A stretch of 64,000 bases of DNA from Proteromonas lacertae. Its lineage: Eukaryota; Sar; Bigyra; Opalinata; Proteromonadidae. Within the stretch, counting starts at the first letter, position 1. Each line of letters starts with the position of its first letter. Of this stretch, positions 38,440 to 51,248 are shown piece after piece. The stretch is taken from NCBI GenBank assembly GCA_002245135.1, contig NGBS01000002.1, forward strand, positions 62,001 to 126,000, read 5' to 3'. Both the position numbers and the translations under genes were made by a program. A model generated the notes under the pieces. That model saw only the letters and a program-made list of their open reading frames with translations. It did not search any database and had not been told where the DNA came from.

Positions 38440-40343
38440 ATGTCAACCAGACAGGTTGCTAGACTAAAGAGAATGTTGGAACAAAAAAATAGGAAGGAGA
38501 TTGAAGAAGAAGAAACAGAAGAGGATAATGCAGACATGATAGATCTCATTGAAACAACAAATAAGCCTAGATTTGCTGTATATGTGTTAGATTAATTATT
38601 ATATAGGGGTTAGATGTATTTGGAGATAGTAGTGAAAGTGAAGAAAGTGAAAAAGAAGAAGAAGTGACAAAATCAGAAGAACTAAAAGTATAGTTGTTAT
38701 TTTTTTATGATTAATTATAGACTGAGCCTGTTGTAGAAGAACAGAAAGTATCAAAAAGTGAAAAAAAGAAAAGAAATCAAAAAAAGAAGCAGAATGTAAT
38801 AGTTCCTAAAGCTCCAGCCAGAATGGATATGTCTGCATTATTAGAAGAAGATTATATAAACACAACAAATACAAACAAGTGGCTAGAAGTTATACAAATT
38901 AATCCAAAATATCTAAATGAAGAGACAGAGAGAAGAAATACATTCACAGAAGATGAAGAAAATAAAAATCCAATGTTAAACAACAGAAGAAGACACAATA
39001 TAAGAAACACAAGAAAATCAATTCGAAATTTCTATTTTGTTACTCCTGAAGATGATTGGCCAGTTCCACCAACTCATATAAGTAACGGTTTTGGTATGAT
39101 AATAGATGATGACCCAACAATAATAAGAGAGAAAGGCTGTACTTATTATAAATTCATTTATAGTAAATTATATAAAGATTTGAACGATCAGTTAGAAGGG
39201 ATTTCTTCAGCTTTGAACTTTAGTGATTTACAGATATTTAGTAGTCATAATATATATCATGTACAATCTCAATTATTGATGAGTGATTTGTTATTAGGAA
39301 ATCAACAAATAGCTGAAAGTTATCAATTGTTAAAAAGGTATATTTTTTCCACTCATTTTTTCTTATTTTTTAATTAGAATATTATTTGTATTTGAATGTT
39401 CTGTTCATCCAAAGTTTAACGTTTCTCAAAATACAAATAGAATATTATATTGTAAAGAAGAAAATCAATTCTTCTTTTTAACATTATTCAAATATTTACA
39501 GAGTCTGTGGAGAAGAGGTTATAATAAAACTGCCTTAAATATTGCTAATGTAATCTTATCACTCGATCCAGAAGCAGATCCAATGGGGATTATCCATATA
39601 TTAGATTTTCTCTGTATGACAACAGGCAATTATAAATATTTTATTAATTTTTATGAAAGTGGATTGAATATTCATTCTATCAATATTCAATATTATCCCA
39701 ATATATTATTTGGTTATTCAATATCTTTATTTGAAGAAGAGAATAAGAATAACAACATTCAAGCATTGGAAGAAAGAAAATCAACTCAAATATTATTGAA
39801 AGCTATAAAATATTATCCTCAATCAATTCCTTTAATAATTCGAGAAACTAATACAAACAGTGGTGAATGGAAAGATATAATAAAAGAGTCAATATTTAAT
39901 AGAAGATTCATATCAAATGATATAGAAAAATTAGTAGAATTGATGTGTAAAAGAATGAAAGATGTTTGGAAATCTGAAAGAGTATATAATATTATATATT
40001 TATATATATATAGTTATTAAATTGGTTATGTGAAACATGTAAAATATTATTAAGCAGTTTACCTTCTGAAGAAATGTTGGATGAATTAAGTGGAGAATTA
40101 ATGTCAATATTTAGTATTGAATCTTCTCCATTTAATACTCTTAATCCAAGTGATTATTTAGACACCATTCCAAGAGTTGGTTTTGAATGGTTTATGAATG
40201 ATCGTATTAATGAAACAACTGCCCCTGGTACAATTGATCCTCATTCCAATTTGTTTCAAATATTCTTGGAGAGTATATTACCTTGGAATGAGTTAAATAC
40301 TACAGAACTTAATGGTGATATAGAAGGTGATGAAAATGAATGA
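38440..40343 (+). CDS. TCF25: TCF25/Rqc1 (ribosome quality control complex)
   Basis: Five exons joined by introns of about 29-40 nt; about 590 residues. The start MSTRQVARLKRMLEQ matches the MSRRALRRLR start of the family. A Lys-rich stretch is followed by a conserved core: FYFVTPEDDWPVPP, then NIYHVQSQLLMSDLLL and YFLTLFKYLQSLWRRG-like sequence, LSLDPEADPMGIIHILDFL and FGYSISLF. The family (yeast Rqc1, human TCF25/NULP1) works with Ltn1 and Rqc2 on stalled 60S subunits. The frame is intact. A truncated, mutated copy of its 3' part lies at 60810-61144 in the opposite orientation. Confidence 0.85.
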
Positions 40344-40435
40344 TAACTAATACTAATGAGATTTATATTTTACATGTTTGTTATTTTTTATTCCAATATC
40401 ACAGTTTCCATTGTTTTATAATGTTTTTTAAAATT

Positions 40436-41560
40436 ATGAAACGAATTGATTTTTTGAAACACCAAACACGTTTGAAAATGAAAATCAAAAATTCTTTCGT
40501 AGATGACATATTATTCTCATTATTATCATCAGATACTAAAGTATTTTTAATCAATTTATTTTTGTAGATAAAAGATCGATATAGAAAAGAGTGAAAGTGA
40601 AACAAAATTGTTTGTAGAATATGCAAATGATGTAAAAGTGATGAAAATATTGAGCATTGTAGAAATTAAAGAAAAGAAAATATTAGAATACCATGAAAGA
40701 AACTTGTTTATGTTAAAAATTTGTTGTAGTATGATATATCTATCAAAAATACAAATGTTCGGGGATAATGTGATGATATTAGAGAGAAAATATTACATGA
40801 GAGAATTAGAAGATATAATAAAGAATAACTCTATTTGATATTGGATGAATTTGATATAGTAATGTAATAATATATGCAAATGATAGAATAAAGCTATGTG
40901 ATTTATGGTTAAATACTTTAAGAAGAGAAGAAGAAATGAGAATAAATGACATATGTTTTAAAACTCAAGAAGAATTGAATGGATTGAAATGCAATTTGTT
41001 CAAAATCACTTGAAAAAGAAGAATATCCATTCATATAAATGAAGTGTTTATCATGGACAAATGAAGAATTGGAATATTATTATTATAAATATGATTTATC
41101 AAGTATCTAATAAAGTAAATATTGAAATAGATATTAATATTAATGATTCTCATATTTCATTAATTAAACAGCTTATTTATAAAAGACTTGATTTATCAAA
41201 TAATAATATTACGGCAAAAGGATTAAAAGAATTAAATGATTCTTTACCTGAATATTAAGGGATACAGATGTTAGAAGGATTTTAGAATGATTATATTATT
41301 TATTTTAAGTAGATATTAGAATGAGTGAAAAAGGATTAAGAATAATAATAGAAAGATTAAAAGATTATGAGGAATTAGATAACATAGATTTATCAGGAAA
41401 TGAATTAAATAAAAGAGAATTGAGATTGATGAAAGAAAATATAGAAGTATTTAAAGTTTTAGACAAATCAGAATTACAATCATTTTTAGACACATTTTCA
41501 TTTATAGATACAATAAAGATAAATGGAATGAATTTAGAAAAATATATAAACAAAATATAA
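40436..41560 (+). pseudogene. LRR protein gene, apparently damaged
   Basis: A 34-nt intron (after SLLSSDTK) joins the first two exons to about 40838, where the frame stops. Further in-frame pieces follow: IYANDRIKLCDLWLNTL, then LIYKRLDLSNNNITAKGLKELNDSL and KDYEELDNIDLSGNELNKREL, the last two being typical leucine-rich repeats of the RNI/tropomodulin kind. I could not join them by GT-AG introns: breaks remain near 40838, 41011 (TGA), 41036 (TAA), 41108 (TAA) and 41256. It may be a decayed gene or one hit by several sequence errors; two of the breaks (41011, 41108) would be cured by a +1 skip. Confidence 0.5.
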
Positions 41561-41623
41561 GAATTATTACATTATTATAATGAAACACGATTAGCATTAT
41601 CCTAAATATTATTATTAAATATA

Positions 41624-42334
41624 TTATACATTTCTATTATGATATTTATTTAGTCCACGATTTAATAAAGCTATTGCTTCATCATCTCTTATAAGATCTT
41701 TCTTTGAGATTCTTTTATTACATCCAGCTACTGGACATTTCACAAAATTATCATCACTTTGACTTATTAACTGATATATGGCATCTTTTGAATATCGATG
41801 ATTTCCACTACATTTCACACTATTATAAATAAACAACATAAACATTTTGATGTATTTTAAAATACCTTTTTACTGGGTCTTTCAATGTTTGCATTGTTAT
41901 TGGACAAATTAGGTTTTCTTCACTTTCTATTACTTCCAAATCTGTTTCTCTAAATAGACTTTCAACTAATGGCCAATTATCTGACTTTGTTTCATCATAA
42001 TTATGACTTTCGACATAGATTTTAACTGATTCTTCCAATGATTTACCCTGAGTATAAATACATAATAACTATAATCATACTGATTTCATAAGATTTTCTA
42101 CTTCTGCTTTCATAGTCTGTATTTCGCCTATTCGACAGTCTTGTCGTAAAATATCTACTAAATTCATTTTCATTTCTTCTATTTGACCTTTGTATTCATC
42201 ACCTCCCTAAAACATAAAACTATAGACAGAAATACATATTGTTGAAGGAAAGTAATACCGCTTTTCAGGTTTTCAATGCATGTCTTTAAAGAGTTTCTAT
42301 AAACTTCTATTGAATTCGCATCTCTCTGGTTCAT
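41624..42334 (-). CDS. Nse2/MMS21 SUMO E3 ligase
   Basis: Four exons with introns of about 29, 33 and 46 nt, about 200 residues, no frame break. The N-terminal half is helical, as expected for the arm that binds Smc5. The C-terminal SP-RING reads LICPITMQTLKDPV, then a C-x-GNHRYSKDAI segment and KCPVAGCNKRISKKDL, with the conserved Cys/His ligands and the CPVxGC motif. In the SMC5/6 complex this protein is the SUMO ligase for DNA repair. It is divergent from the Qri7-type gene with 53 bp between starts. Confidence 0.85.
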
Positions 42335-42386
42335 TCACGCAATAGAACAAAAAATATAATTGAAACGATCAAATTTTTAATAAATA

Positions 42387-43767
42387 ATGTTTTGTATTTT
42401 TAGAAGTAAATTAAGAATAAAACTGTTTAGAAATATTGTCACTCTTGGAATTGAGACAAGTTGCGATGATACTGGTGTTTCTGTTGTTGATGGCAAAAGG
42501 TTTATTTATTCAAATCTAGTATCAAGTCAATTTAATGTACACCAAGCATTTGGAGGTATATTTATAATTAATATATTTGTTGGAATAGGCGTTGTACCAA
42601 TACTTGCTGCTCGTGAACATGCAAAGAATTTACCAATATTAGTAGAGAATGCAATAAAGCAATCAAGTTTACCTAATGGAATTAATAGTATAGATGCAAT
42701 TGCAGTGACTAATGGACCTGGCTTACCACCTTGTTTAAAAATTGGTTTTAACTATGCAAAATCGATGAGTATTGAATTGAAGAAACCATTAATATGCTTA
42801 AATCATTTAGAATCACATCTAATGATAAACAGATTATTTGTATATAATACTAATTTTATTACTATTATATTTGTATAGAATAAAGAATTAGAATTTCCAT
42901 TTCTAGGGATGATTCTATCAGGAGGTCATACATTATTGTTATTATGTAAAAGAATAAATGATATGGAACTATTGGGAAGTACTTATGATGATGCGATAGG
43001 TGAATGCTATGATAAAGTAGCTAGGTTATTGAGTATATATATAATGTATTATTATGTTAAAAAATAAAATAGATTTAACTCCTAAACAAACAAAGAAGAA
43101 ATATGATCATTTTGAATTGGTCCAACCAGTTTATAAACCATCGAAATCATCATCAAATGTTGAATATAACAGCGAGGAAATAAGTAATTCAAAAGGGTAT
43201 AAACATATATTTTTAATAATAATTATTAGAAGAAGTGGAGGTAGTTACATTGAGGAACATTCAAATTTAGGAAAATATGATCCAAAATATCAATTACCCA
43301 TACCTTTATTACAAGAAAAGAGTTGTAATTTTAGTTTTTCAGGAATAAAAACAGCTGTTAATTATATGGTTAAAAATGTAGATTTAAATGATAAGAGTAT
43401 TGTGAATAACATATGTTATAATTTTGAGAAAAGTGTATTTGCTCATCTTTATAGATCGACAAAGTATTGTATAAAGATGTTAAGAGAAAGAGAAGATACA
43501 AAAGATATAAATACATTGGTGATAAGTGGAGGTGTTATATGTAATAACAATTTAAGAAGAGTTATTGATGAAAAATGGACAAAAGAATTGAAAATGAAAA
43601 TAATTTATCCACCAAAGAAAGAATATTGTAATGATAATGGTTTGATGGTGGCTTGGAATGGAATTGAACACTTTTTAAAACATGATTTCAGTGACATTGA
43701 AAAATGCGATTTTTACAGCAGATGGTCAGGTTTAAGAAATAAATTAAAGAAGAATAGAAAGATTTAG
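42387..43767 (+). CDS. Qri7/OSGEPL1-type tRNA t6A threonylcarbamoyltransferase (mitochondrial)
   Basis: Five exons (introns of 33, 39, 40 and 33 nt) give 411 residues with no break. A basic, acid-free leader (about 17 residues) suggests mitochondrial import. The TsaD/Kae1 fold is clear: LGIETSCDDTGVSVV, a NHLESHLM metal-binding HxxxH, a FLGMILSGGHTLLLL nucleotide loop, DDAIGECYDKVAR, FSFSGIKTAV and ISGGVICNNNLRR. The usual HxxxH and the final Asp-containing CNDNGLMVAW region are retained, so it should be active. The leader and divergence pattern favour the mitochondrial paralogue over cytosolic Kae1. Confidence 0.8.
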
Positions 43768-43853
43768 ATATAATTTATAAAGATTTTAGTCATTTCATAC
43801 TTTACTTTACCAATAAATATGTATTTATATAAAAAAACATTAAGATATTAACT

Positions 43854-45913
43854 CTATTCTACTCCTTTTTGTTTTAATTCATCAGTTACTCTATCTAAGT
43901 ATGTATCATCAGGATAACCAAAATTTGTTCTATTTATGTATAAAAATAAAAAAAATATATACGGTCCACCATGAGTAGATGTTTTGTGATGAATTCCAGC
44001 CCATACAACTGTATTTGTTGCTCCTGTTGTTACTGAAGTACCAATTGTAAAGATTAATCGATAATCAAACGCTTTTCTTAATAATTCTAATACTTTTCTA
44101 CCTTGTGGACAATCAGGTAAATATGCATGACGAGATGTACCGGAATAATTAATACCATCATTATTTCTACCACTTGGAAAATAATAGGATATTTCAATTG
44201 CACCATATTTTTCATATCCAGGTAAATGAGTATTAGTAAATGAAACATTCATTGTTCCATCTGGTTGACTTCCATGAGGAGTTCTAAATACAATACCACA
44301 TAATGGACATTTGAATTGATTCTCATAAGATAATAAATTTTGTAAACATTCTTCATGATAACAATGTTCACAGGTATTTAGTTTCCATAATACATCTGAT
44401 AATTCGAAATCTAATTGACATATTGGACAGTTTGTTTGATTGTTTATATCATATACTCTTCTTGATACTTTATTAAATTCAGCTGTCTCTGATGGCGATA
44501 ATGATGAAACTGCACCTTTATCAACATGATGAACTATAATAATTATAATATGTATATTGATAATAATCTATACTCTGCATTCTATTTTCTGGAGTTATAT
44601 CTTTTATTTCTTTCTTTGTTGATGGTGGAGGAGGTTCTGATTTGGGATTTATTATGTTGAATACTCGATCAATTTTCGCTTTTTTATCTTCATGATTTGT
44701 ATTGATTGGTGCATCTACAACACCTAGCTCTTTATTTATATCATTTTCACATTCATTTATTTTATTTATCATTAATACAATATAGGATTGACATTCTAAT
44801 ATTTTATCTTGATATTTGTAGAGTTGATTTTTAGCCATAACTAAACTGAAATGATGTTGAATATAGAGTGAAGATGTTACATAACAGGGAGTAATAAGCG
44901 AAATACTAAAATGTAATTGATTCTTCAATTGAGCAACATCATTCTTTAATCTTCGAATATCAACATTCTGTTGTTTGTAATTAACAAAAGTATTATAAAG
45001 ATCTTGCGATTGGTTTCTTTTAGTTTCATAGTCATCCATCAATCGAGTGTATTCTTCTAGGAATTTTTCTTTAACATTATCATTTGTTATTTTCATAAAG
45101 TTTACAGCTGAAGCAACTGTTGATTGAGCTGGAATACCATTAGCAAAATCAACTTGAAAATCATCATAATCATCTATTTAATTTAATTAATAGTATATTA
45201 TATATACATAACATCAACGGATATGTTAAATGAACTTCGGATCTTGTAATACTCATATCATTTATATTTATTTCATAAGATATGTTGTTATTATTTATAT
45301 TTATTGATGAATATTTTTCTTCTTTCGCTTTTTCGATTAATTCACAATTTTCACTAGATAATAGAATATCACCATCTTGAGGATCACAATAATAGTATGC
45401 TATACACACATATATATATACATTTTTATCATTATATACGTTGTGAGTCATAAAGAGCTATACTGATTGGATAGGACTTACCATCAACACCAGACCAAGA
45501 CATTGATGATTTAATTTTATATAATTTTCGTGCTTCAACAAAACAATACTCTTTCATAAGACCACATTCTAAACATGCCATTTCTTCGCTCTTTCCATCA
45601 ATTGAGTAAGAAATATCAGGGCAACTGTATTTTTCTAGAGATTAACTCTATATACAACAAATTTATACTAACAATTCTATTAATAAAATAACTCTTACCA
45701 TCTACTTCAATTTCGAGAGTCTTTTTGTAATTTATACTATAAACATATTTCTGATATATTATACTTTGTATCTTTATCTTTTTCAGCAACATTTGTTTTA
45801 TACTCGAAAGATTTTATTATTTCTATTTATTTATAAGCATATAAAATACTTTTCGGTACTATAAAACTAAAATCTCTTTCTTGTAAATCTCTAATATAAA
45901 CTTTATGAGGCAT
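43854..45913 (-). CDS. Deltex-type RING E3 ubiquitin ligase, copy 1
   Basis: A multi-exon gene with short introns. In order: a short N-terminal exon (MPHKVYIRDLQERD), a Cys-containing segment (KYSCPDISYSIDGKSEEM then CLECG), a WWE-like region (YYYCDPQDGDILLSSENC, YEININDM), a coiled coil (about 44.65-45.09 kb), a RING (CPICQLDFEL, CEHCYHEEC, CPLCG; about 44.31-44.44 kb), and the Deltex C-terminal domain (GSQPDGTM, GYEKYGAIEISYYF, SRHAYLPDCPQGRKVLELL, IHHKT, FGYPDDTYLDRV). RING-DTC is the catalytic unit of DTX proteins, and the DTC can also bind ADP-ribose/NAD. It is convergent with the Qri7-type gene. Confidence 0.8.
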
Positions 45914-46304
45914 TGATGTAAAAAGATTAAAAAAAGAGAATGTTTGGCTTGAGTGTTTTTTAAACTAAATTTCTCTTTAGAATGAAATATGTAATTATAG
46001 ATACAATAATCAATGAATTTACAAATATTATAGGTTTGATTACATTTGATTGAATTATAAATCAATTGTAGTATAATGGTTTAATGTTATTAAGCTAATG
46101 ATAATATAATTGTATGAAGTGATAAAGGTCATAATAATGATAATTCTCAAGCTACAAGGAAATAGTTATGATTTTCAATGATGATATTAGTTTTAGTATT
46201 GATAAATGATTATTTGTTCTTCCATAAGGTGTATATATTCTCATTTCATACTTTACTTTACCAATAAATATGTATTTATATAAAAAAACATTAAGATATT
46301 AACT
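45914..46304. other. Intergenic between the two Deltex copies
   Basis: About 390 bp. The part next to copy 1 holds TTTGGCTTGA (about 45943-45952), about 35 bp before the start codon on the other strand. The 46242-46304 part is duplicated 3' flank from copy 2. I see no gene. Confidence 0.6.
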
Positions 46305-48360
46305 CTATTCTACTCCTTTTTGTTTTAATTCATCAGTTACTCTATCTAAGTATGTATCATCAGGATAACCAAAGCTAGAACTATACACATATATAAAAAT
46401 AAATAAATAAATATACGGTCCACCATATACATTTGTTTTGTGATGAATTCCAGCCCATACAACTGTATTTGTTGCTCCTGTTGTTACTGAAGTACCAATT
46501 GTAAAGATTAATCGATAATCAAACGCTTTTCTTAATAATTCTAATACTTTTCTACCTTGTGGACAATCAGGTAAATATGCATGACGAGATGTACCGGAAT
46601 AATTAATACCATCATTATTTCTACCACTTGGAAAATAATAGGATATTTCAATTGCACCATATTTTTCATATCCAGGTAAATGAGTATTAGTAAATGAAAC
46701 ATTCATTGTTCCATCTGGTTGACTTCCATGAGGAGTTCTAAATACAATACCACATAATGGACATTTGAATTGATTCTCATAAGATAATAAATTTTGTAAA
46801 CATTCTTCATGATAACAATGTTCACAGGTATTTAGTTTCCATAATACATCTGATAATTCGAAATCTAATTGACATATTGGACAGTTTGTTTGATTGTTTA
46901 TATCATATACTCTTCTTGATACTTTATTAAATTCAGCTGTCTCTGATGGCGATAATGATGAAACTGCACCTTTATCAACATGATGAACTATAATAATTAT
47001 AATATGTATATTGATAATAATCTATACTCTGCATTCTATTTTCTGGAGTTATATCTTTTATTTCTTTCTTTGTTGATGGTGGAGGAGGTTCTGATTTGGG
47101 ATTTATTATGTTGAATACTCGATCAATTTTCGCTTTTTTATCTTCATGATTTGTATTGATTGGTGCATCTACAACACCTAGCTCTTTATTTATATCATTT
47201 TCACATTCACTAACCTCATCTATCATTTTAATGTAATTATATTGACATTCTAATATTTTATCTTGATATTTGTAAACTTCATTTTTCACTTCAGTTGAAC
47301 TGAAGTAATGTTGAATATAGAGTGAAGATGTTACATAACAGGGAGTAATAAGCGAAATACTAAAATGTAATTGATTCTTCAATTGAGCAACATCATTCTT
47401 TAATCTTCGAATATCAACATTCTGTTGTTTGTAATTGTTTTGGATATTCTCAGTTTCCTTATTTTTACTTTCATAATCATCCATCAATCGAGTGTATTCT
47501 TCTAGGAATTTTTCTTTAACATTATCATTTGTTATTTTCATAAAGTTTACAGCTGAAGCAACTGTTGATTGAGCTGGAATACCATTAGCAAAATCAACTT
47601 GAAAATCATCATAATCATCTATTTAATTTAATTAATAGTATATTATATATACATAACATCAACGGATATGTTAAATGAACTTCGGATCTTGTAATACTCA
47701 TATCATTTATATTTATTTCATAAGATATGTTGTTATTATTTATATTTATTGATGAATATTTTTCTTCTTTCGCTTTTTCGATTAATTCACAATTTTCACT
47801 AGATAATAGAATATCACCATCTTGAGGATCACAATAATAGTATGCTATACACACATATATATATACATTTTTATCATTATATACGTTGTGAGTCATAAAG
47901 AGCTATACTGATTGGATAGGACTTACCATCAACACCAGACCAAGACATTGATGATTTAATTTTATATAATTTTCGTGCTTCAACAAAACAATACTCTTTC
48001 ATAAGACCACATTCTAAACAGGTTAGCTCAGTGAATCTTCCACCAATAGAATAAGAAATATCAGGGCAACTGTATGAACCTATATTGTTATGTAAAATAT
48101 AAGAATGTATACAATCCTCATCTCTATCGATAACAAAAGTCATGCCATCTACTTCAATTTCGAGAGTCTTTTTGTAATTTATACTATAAACATATTTCTG
48201 ATATATTATACTTTGTATCTTTATCTTTTTCAGCAACATTTGTTTTATACTCGAAAGATTTTATTATTTCTATTTATTTATAAGCATATAAAATACTTTT
48301 CGGCAAAATAAAGCTAATTCCTTTATCAGGAACTTCACGTAAATAGATTCTATATTCCAT
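46305..48360 (-). CDS. Deltex-type RING E3 ubiquitin ligase, copy 2
   Basis: Same architecture as copy 1. Introns of 27, 28, 40, 34, 40 and 36 nt leave 617 codons. The first exon is MEYRIYLREVPDKG, unlike copy 1. The N-terminal patch differs (VIDRDEDCIHSYILHNN, YSIGGRFTELT), and the coiled coil differs at ESKNKETENIQNN and SSTEVKNEVYKYQ. RING and DTC are almost identical to copy 1, so both copies should be catalytically alike while the N-terminal, substrate-side region differs. A second intron in the coiled coil (about 60-72 nt, retained frame) is uncertain. Confidence 0.8.
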
Positions 48361-48663
48361 AGCTGTAAAAAAAGATAAAAAGAAAATGAAAAATGTTTGG
48401 CTCGATATTCTTTTTTTCAGATTTATGTAAACACATAAGTATTTCAATATGAATATAATAAATACAGAATTTATATTAATAGTATCAAAAATGAAGTAAT
48501 GCAGTTGTTATTTTAATACAATAATTACTGTTTATTAATCTAAACTATTAACATCATTTATCATTTATATATATACAAAAAAGTACAAAATAATTCATAA
48601 TTAATTACACAATATTATTGAAAATATATATAGATAGATTTATTGATTTATTCATTATAACAT
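48361..48663. other. Intergenic between Deltex copy 2 and AP-4 beta
   Basis: About 300 bp, AT rich. It contains TTTGGCTCGA (about 48397-48405), a variant of the element at the same position upstream of copy 1. Nothing else is recognised. Confidence 0.5.
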
Positions 48664-51113
48664 TTATTGTATATCTGATAATACATATTTAACCAACTCT
48701 ACAAATTGTGTAACTTTATCTCCTTCTTCACTATTTGATTTTATAGTAACAGCTGCAGTTTGAGTTGCTTTCTGTAACATAATCAAAGCCAAATAATAAT
48801 GCTCAGAATTATCTTGACCATAGAAGAAAAATTGTAATACAGCACCTTTATCACCACTAGCCATCACAATTATACTTTGCCCTTTCATCGCTTGTACAAT
48901 TGGATCAATTTCTACTCTCGATACAGGTTGTGAGAATTTATCTGCATCTGGTAAAGATGTCCATAATGATTGGAAACTCTTCGCATCTAAGTATGGATTT
49001 GGTGTTAAATCTAAACCTCCTTGTCCTGCATCTCCACCCATCATATCTGCATCACCACCTACCATATTCATTAAATCAACATCACCACCATCACCATAAG
49101 CAACATCTCCACCTTCTTCTTCTTCAACTACTTCTTCTACGATTTCTTCCACTTCTTCTTCTTCCTCTTCTTCACCTTCATCTTCAGCTTTTTCAAATGC
49201 TAATTCTGGTACGAATAGATCTTTATCAGCTAAGAAATGACTAGCTGGCATATGATAAATTACACTCAAACTATTGAATTCTTCAAATAGAGTATTTTCT
49301 AACATCTCATCTCTATCGAAGGTAGTTTCATGCACTTCAGTTCCAACTACAGCTTTGGCAGTATCTACATCTAATTCTAATAATCTGTAATACAGTAATG
49401 CTCTATCATGTAAATCAGGTGATTTCTTATCTTCTAAAGCAGACTTTAACAATCTTCCCAACATCTTTTGAACTTCTGGTGCTCTTGCAAAGAATAATTT
49501 CATTGTACAGGTTAATAATTCTAATTTTACTTCTAATGAGTTAATATATTCATAATCATCAATAATTCCTTCAACTACATAAGGTGCTTCATCTGCTAAT
49601 TCAGGGAAATTACCCAATATCCATAAGCAAGCTGCTCTACCTTTAGGATCTTCCATTTTTCTCAATATAAATGGTGTAACAGGTACAATATCATCACATA
49701 CTGGTGGATTGTTTCTTAACAAGTCTTGGAATACACACATTGTTTCACTTCTTACATGTTCTAAATCTACATCTAAGAATTCAATCAATGTTTCAATAAC
49801 AATATCTCTGCTAGCTTCAATTGTTAAACCAACACGAGCTACAGCTCTAATTGCTTCTCTAGATACTAATTCTACAGTACCAACAACATATTCTACTAAC
49901 TCTGCACATATTTCTTCAAAGTTATCTTCATTAGCTAATAATGGTAAGATTTGAATCTTTAAACATTGAATGGAATGATGTTCATTGTATCTGATGAAGA
50001 ATTGACGATATTCATCTTGGAATGCACTTGAATCTCTTTGTAATACAACTTTTAAATGTGTTAAGATACCATATGATAAATCATAGTTTGGATTAGACAT
50101 TAAGGTCAATAATGGTTGTTTAATCACATTATATACTTGAGGTAATACTTGTGGTAAATCTTTAGTATATTTCAAATAACAATTAACAGTAGCAATCACT
50201 ACAGCTGTATTGGATTGACGAAATGCTGGTTCTAATAAGTTCATAATACTCAACATTTCTTCAGGACTAGCTGGTGTATATTTAGCAGCTAAATCTAATA
50301 CAGTTGACATACACCATTCATTGAATTCACCTAATCTGTTTAATAATGAATAGATTAAGGCTTGATCGATGGTTAATTCAACTCCTAATTCTTGAATAAC
50401 TCTAATTACATCCACTACCACTATAGCATCATCATCTTGAAGGTAATTTGGCAAAGTATCTAATAAACCAGATTCTCTTACAACTTCTTCATCAATGTGG
50501 TAAGCTTTTACTAAACCAATAATTGCACATCTTCTGACATAAGGTGAACGATCTGAGAGACAATCTCCGATTGGAGCCATCATATATTCAACGACTGTTG
50601 GTACACGAAGTGATGTTAATGATCTTATAGCTAAGCCTCTGACTAATGGATTTTCATCATGTATATCTTTTAAGAAGGTATTGATGGCTAATACTGACAG
50701 ATCTTCAGCTTGCTTTGAAGTAGCGATTAAATATTGGTAACACATCTTCTTGATAATCATATCCTTTGTGATAGCAAGGTTAACGATGTTTGTGAATAAA
50801 GGTGTTACATCAAAACCCATTGTCATGAGTTTTATTGCTTTTTGTAATAATTCTTGAGTTTTTTCAACATTCTTAAGAAGGTTTGGTTTTGCTAATTCCT
50901 ATTTAGAATACAAAAACATAAAAAAAAGTATTATACTTGTGATAATTCATTTACTTCACCCTTCTTTTTAACTACTTTCTTTACTTGTTGTGGTTGAGCT
51001 GTAGCTCCAGGTTTTTGTTGTTGATTAACATTACCCATACCAGTCATTTGTTTGCCTCCAAATTGCTGAGCACTAGCTTGTGTGTCTTTCTTAGCGAATA
51101 ACTTCTTAAACAT
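48664..51113 (-). CDS. AP-4 complex subunit beta
   Basis: One intron of about 38 nt (about 50899-50936) gives about 803 residues. After a basic, Gln-rich leader the adaptin N-terminal region has GEVNELSQELAKP, MTMGFDVTPLF and NPLVRGLAIRSLTSLR, with YVRRCAIIGLVKAYHI and YVVEGIIDDYE, and MLGRLLKSAL then DRALLYYRLLELDVD. The RGLAxRS, YVRRxAxxG and MLGRLL features fit beta-4 better than beta-1/2. An acidic Glu-rich hinge (about 49.09-49.20 kb) precedes a C-terminal appendage-like domain ending VELVKYVLSDIQ. Within AP-4 it would sort cargo at the TGN. Confidence 0.75.
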
Positions 51114-51248
51114 CTTTTATTTGCTTTAGTTAGTCTAAAAATTATAAAAATAGCTTTGATACTAAAATGCAGATGATTGGTTTATTTTGGATTGTTGCTC
51201 GGTTTATGGTTTTCTGATGAATTTTTCAAAATAGAATATTTCTTCTCA

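Larger units (their letters stand above)
43791..48304 (-). repeat. Tandem duplication of the Deltex-type gene
   Basis: Bases about 43791-45854 match about 46242-48304 in the same orientation, including introns and about 60 bp past the stop codon. Most exon sequence is identical, but several short patches are strongly diverged: the first exon, a patch near 45600-45720 against 48020-48150, two patches in the coiled coil, and the last intron. Confidence 0.9.
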
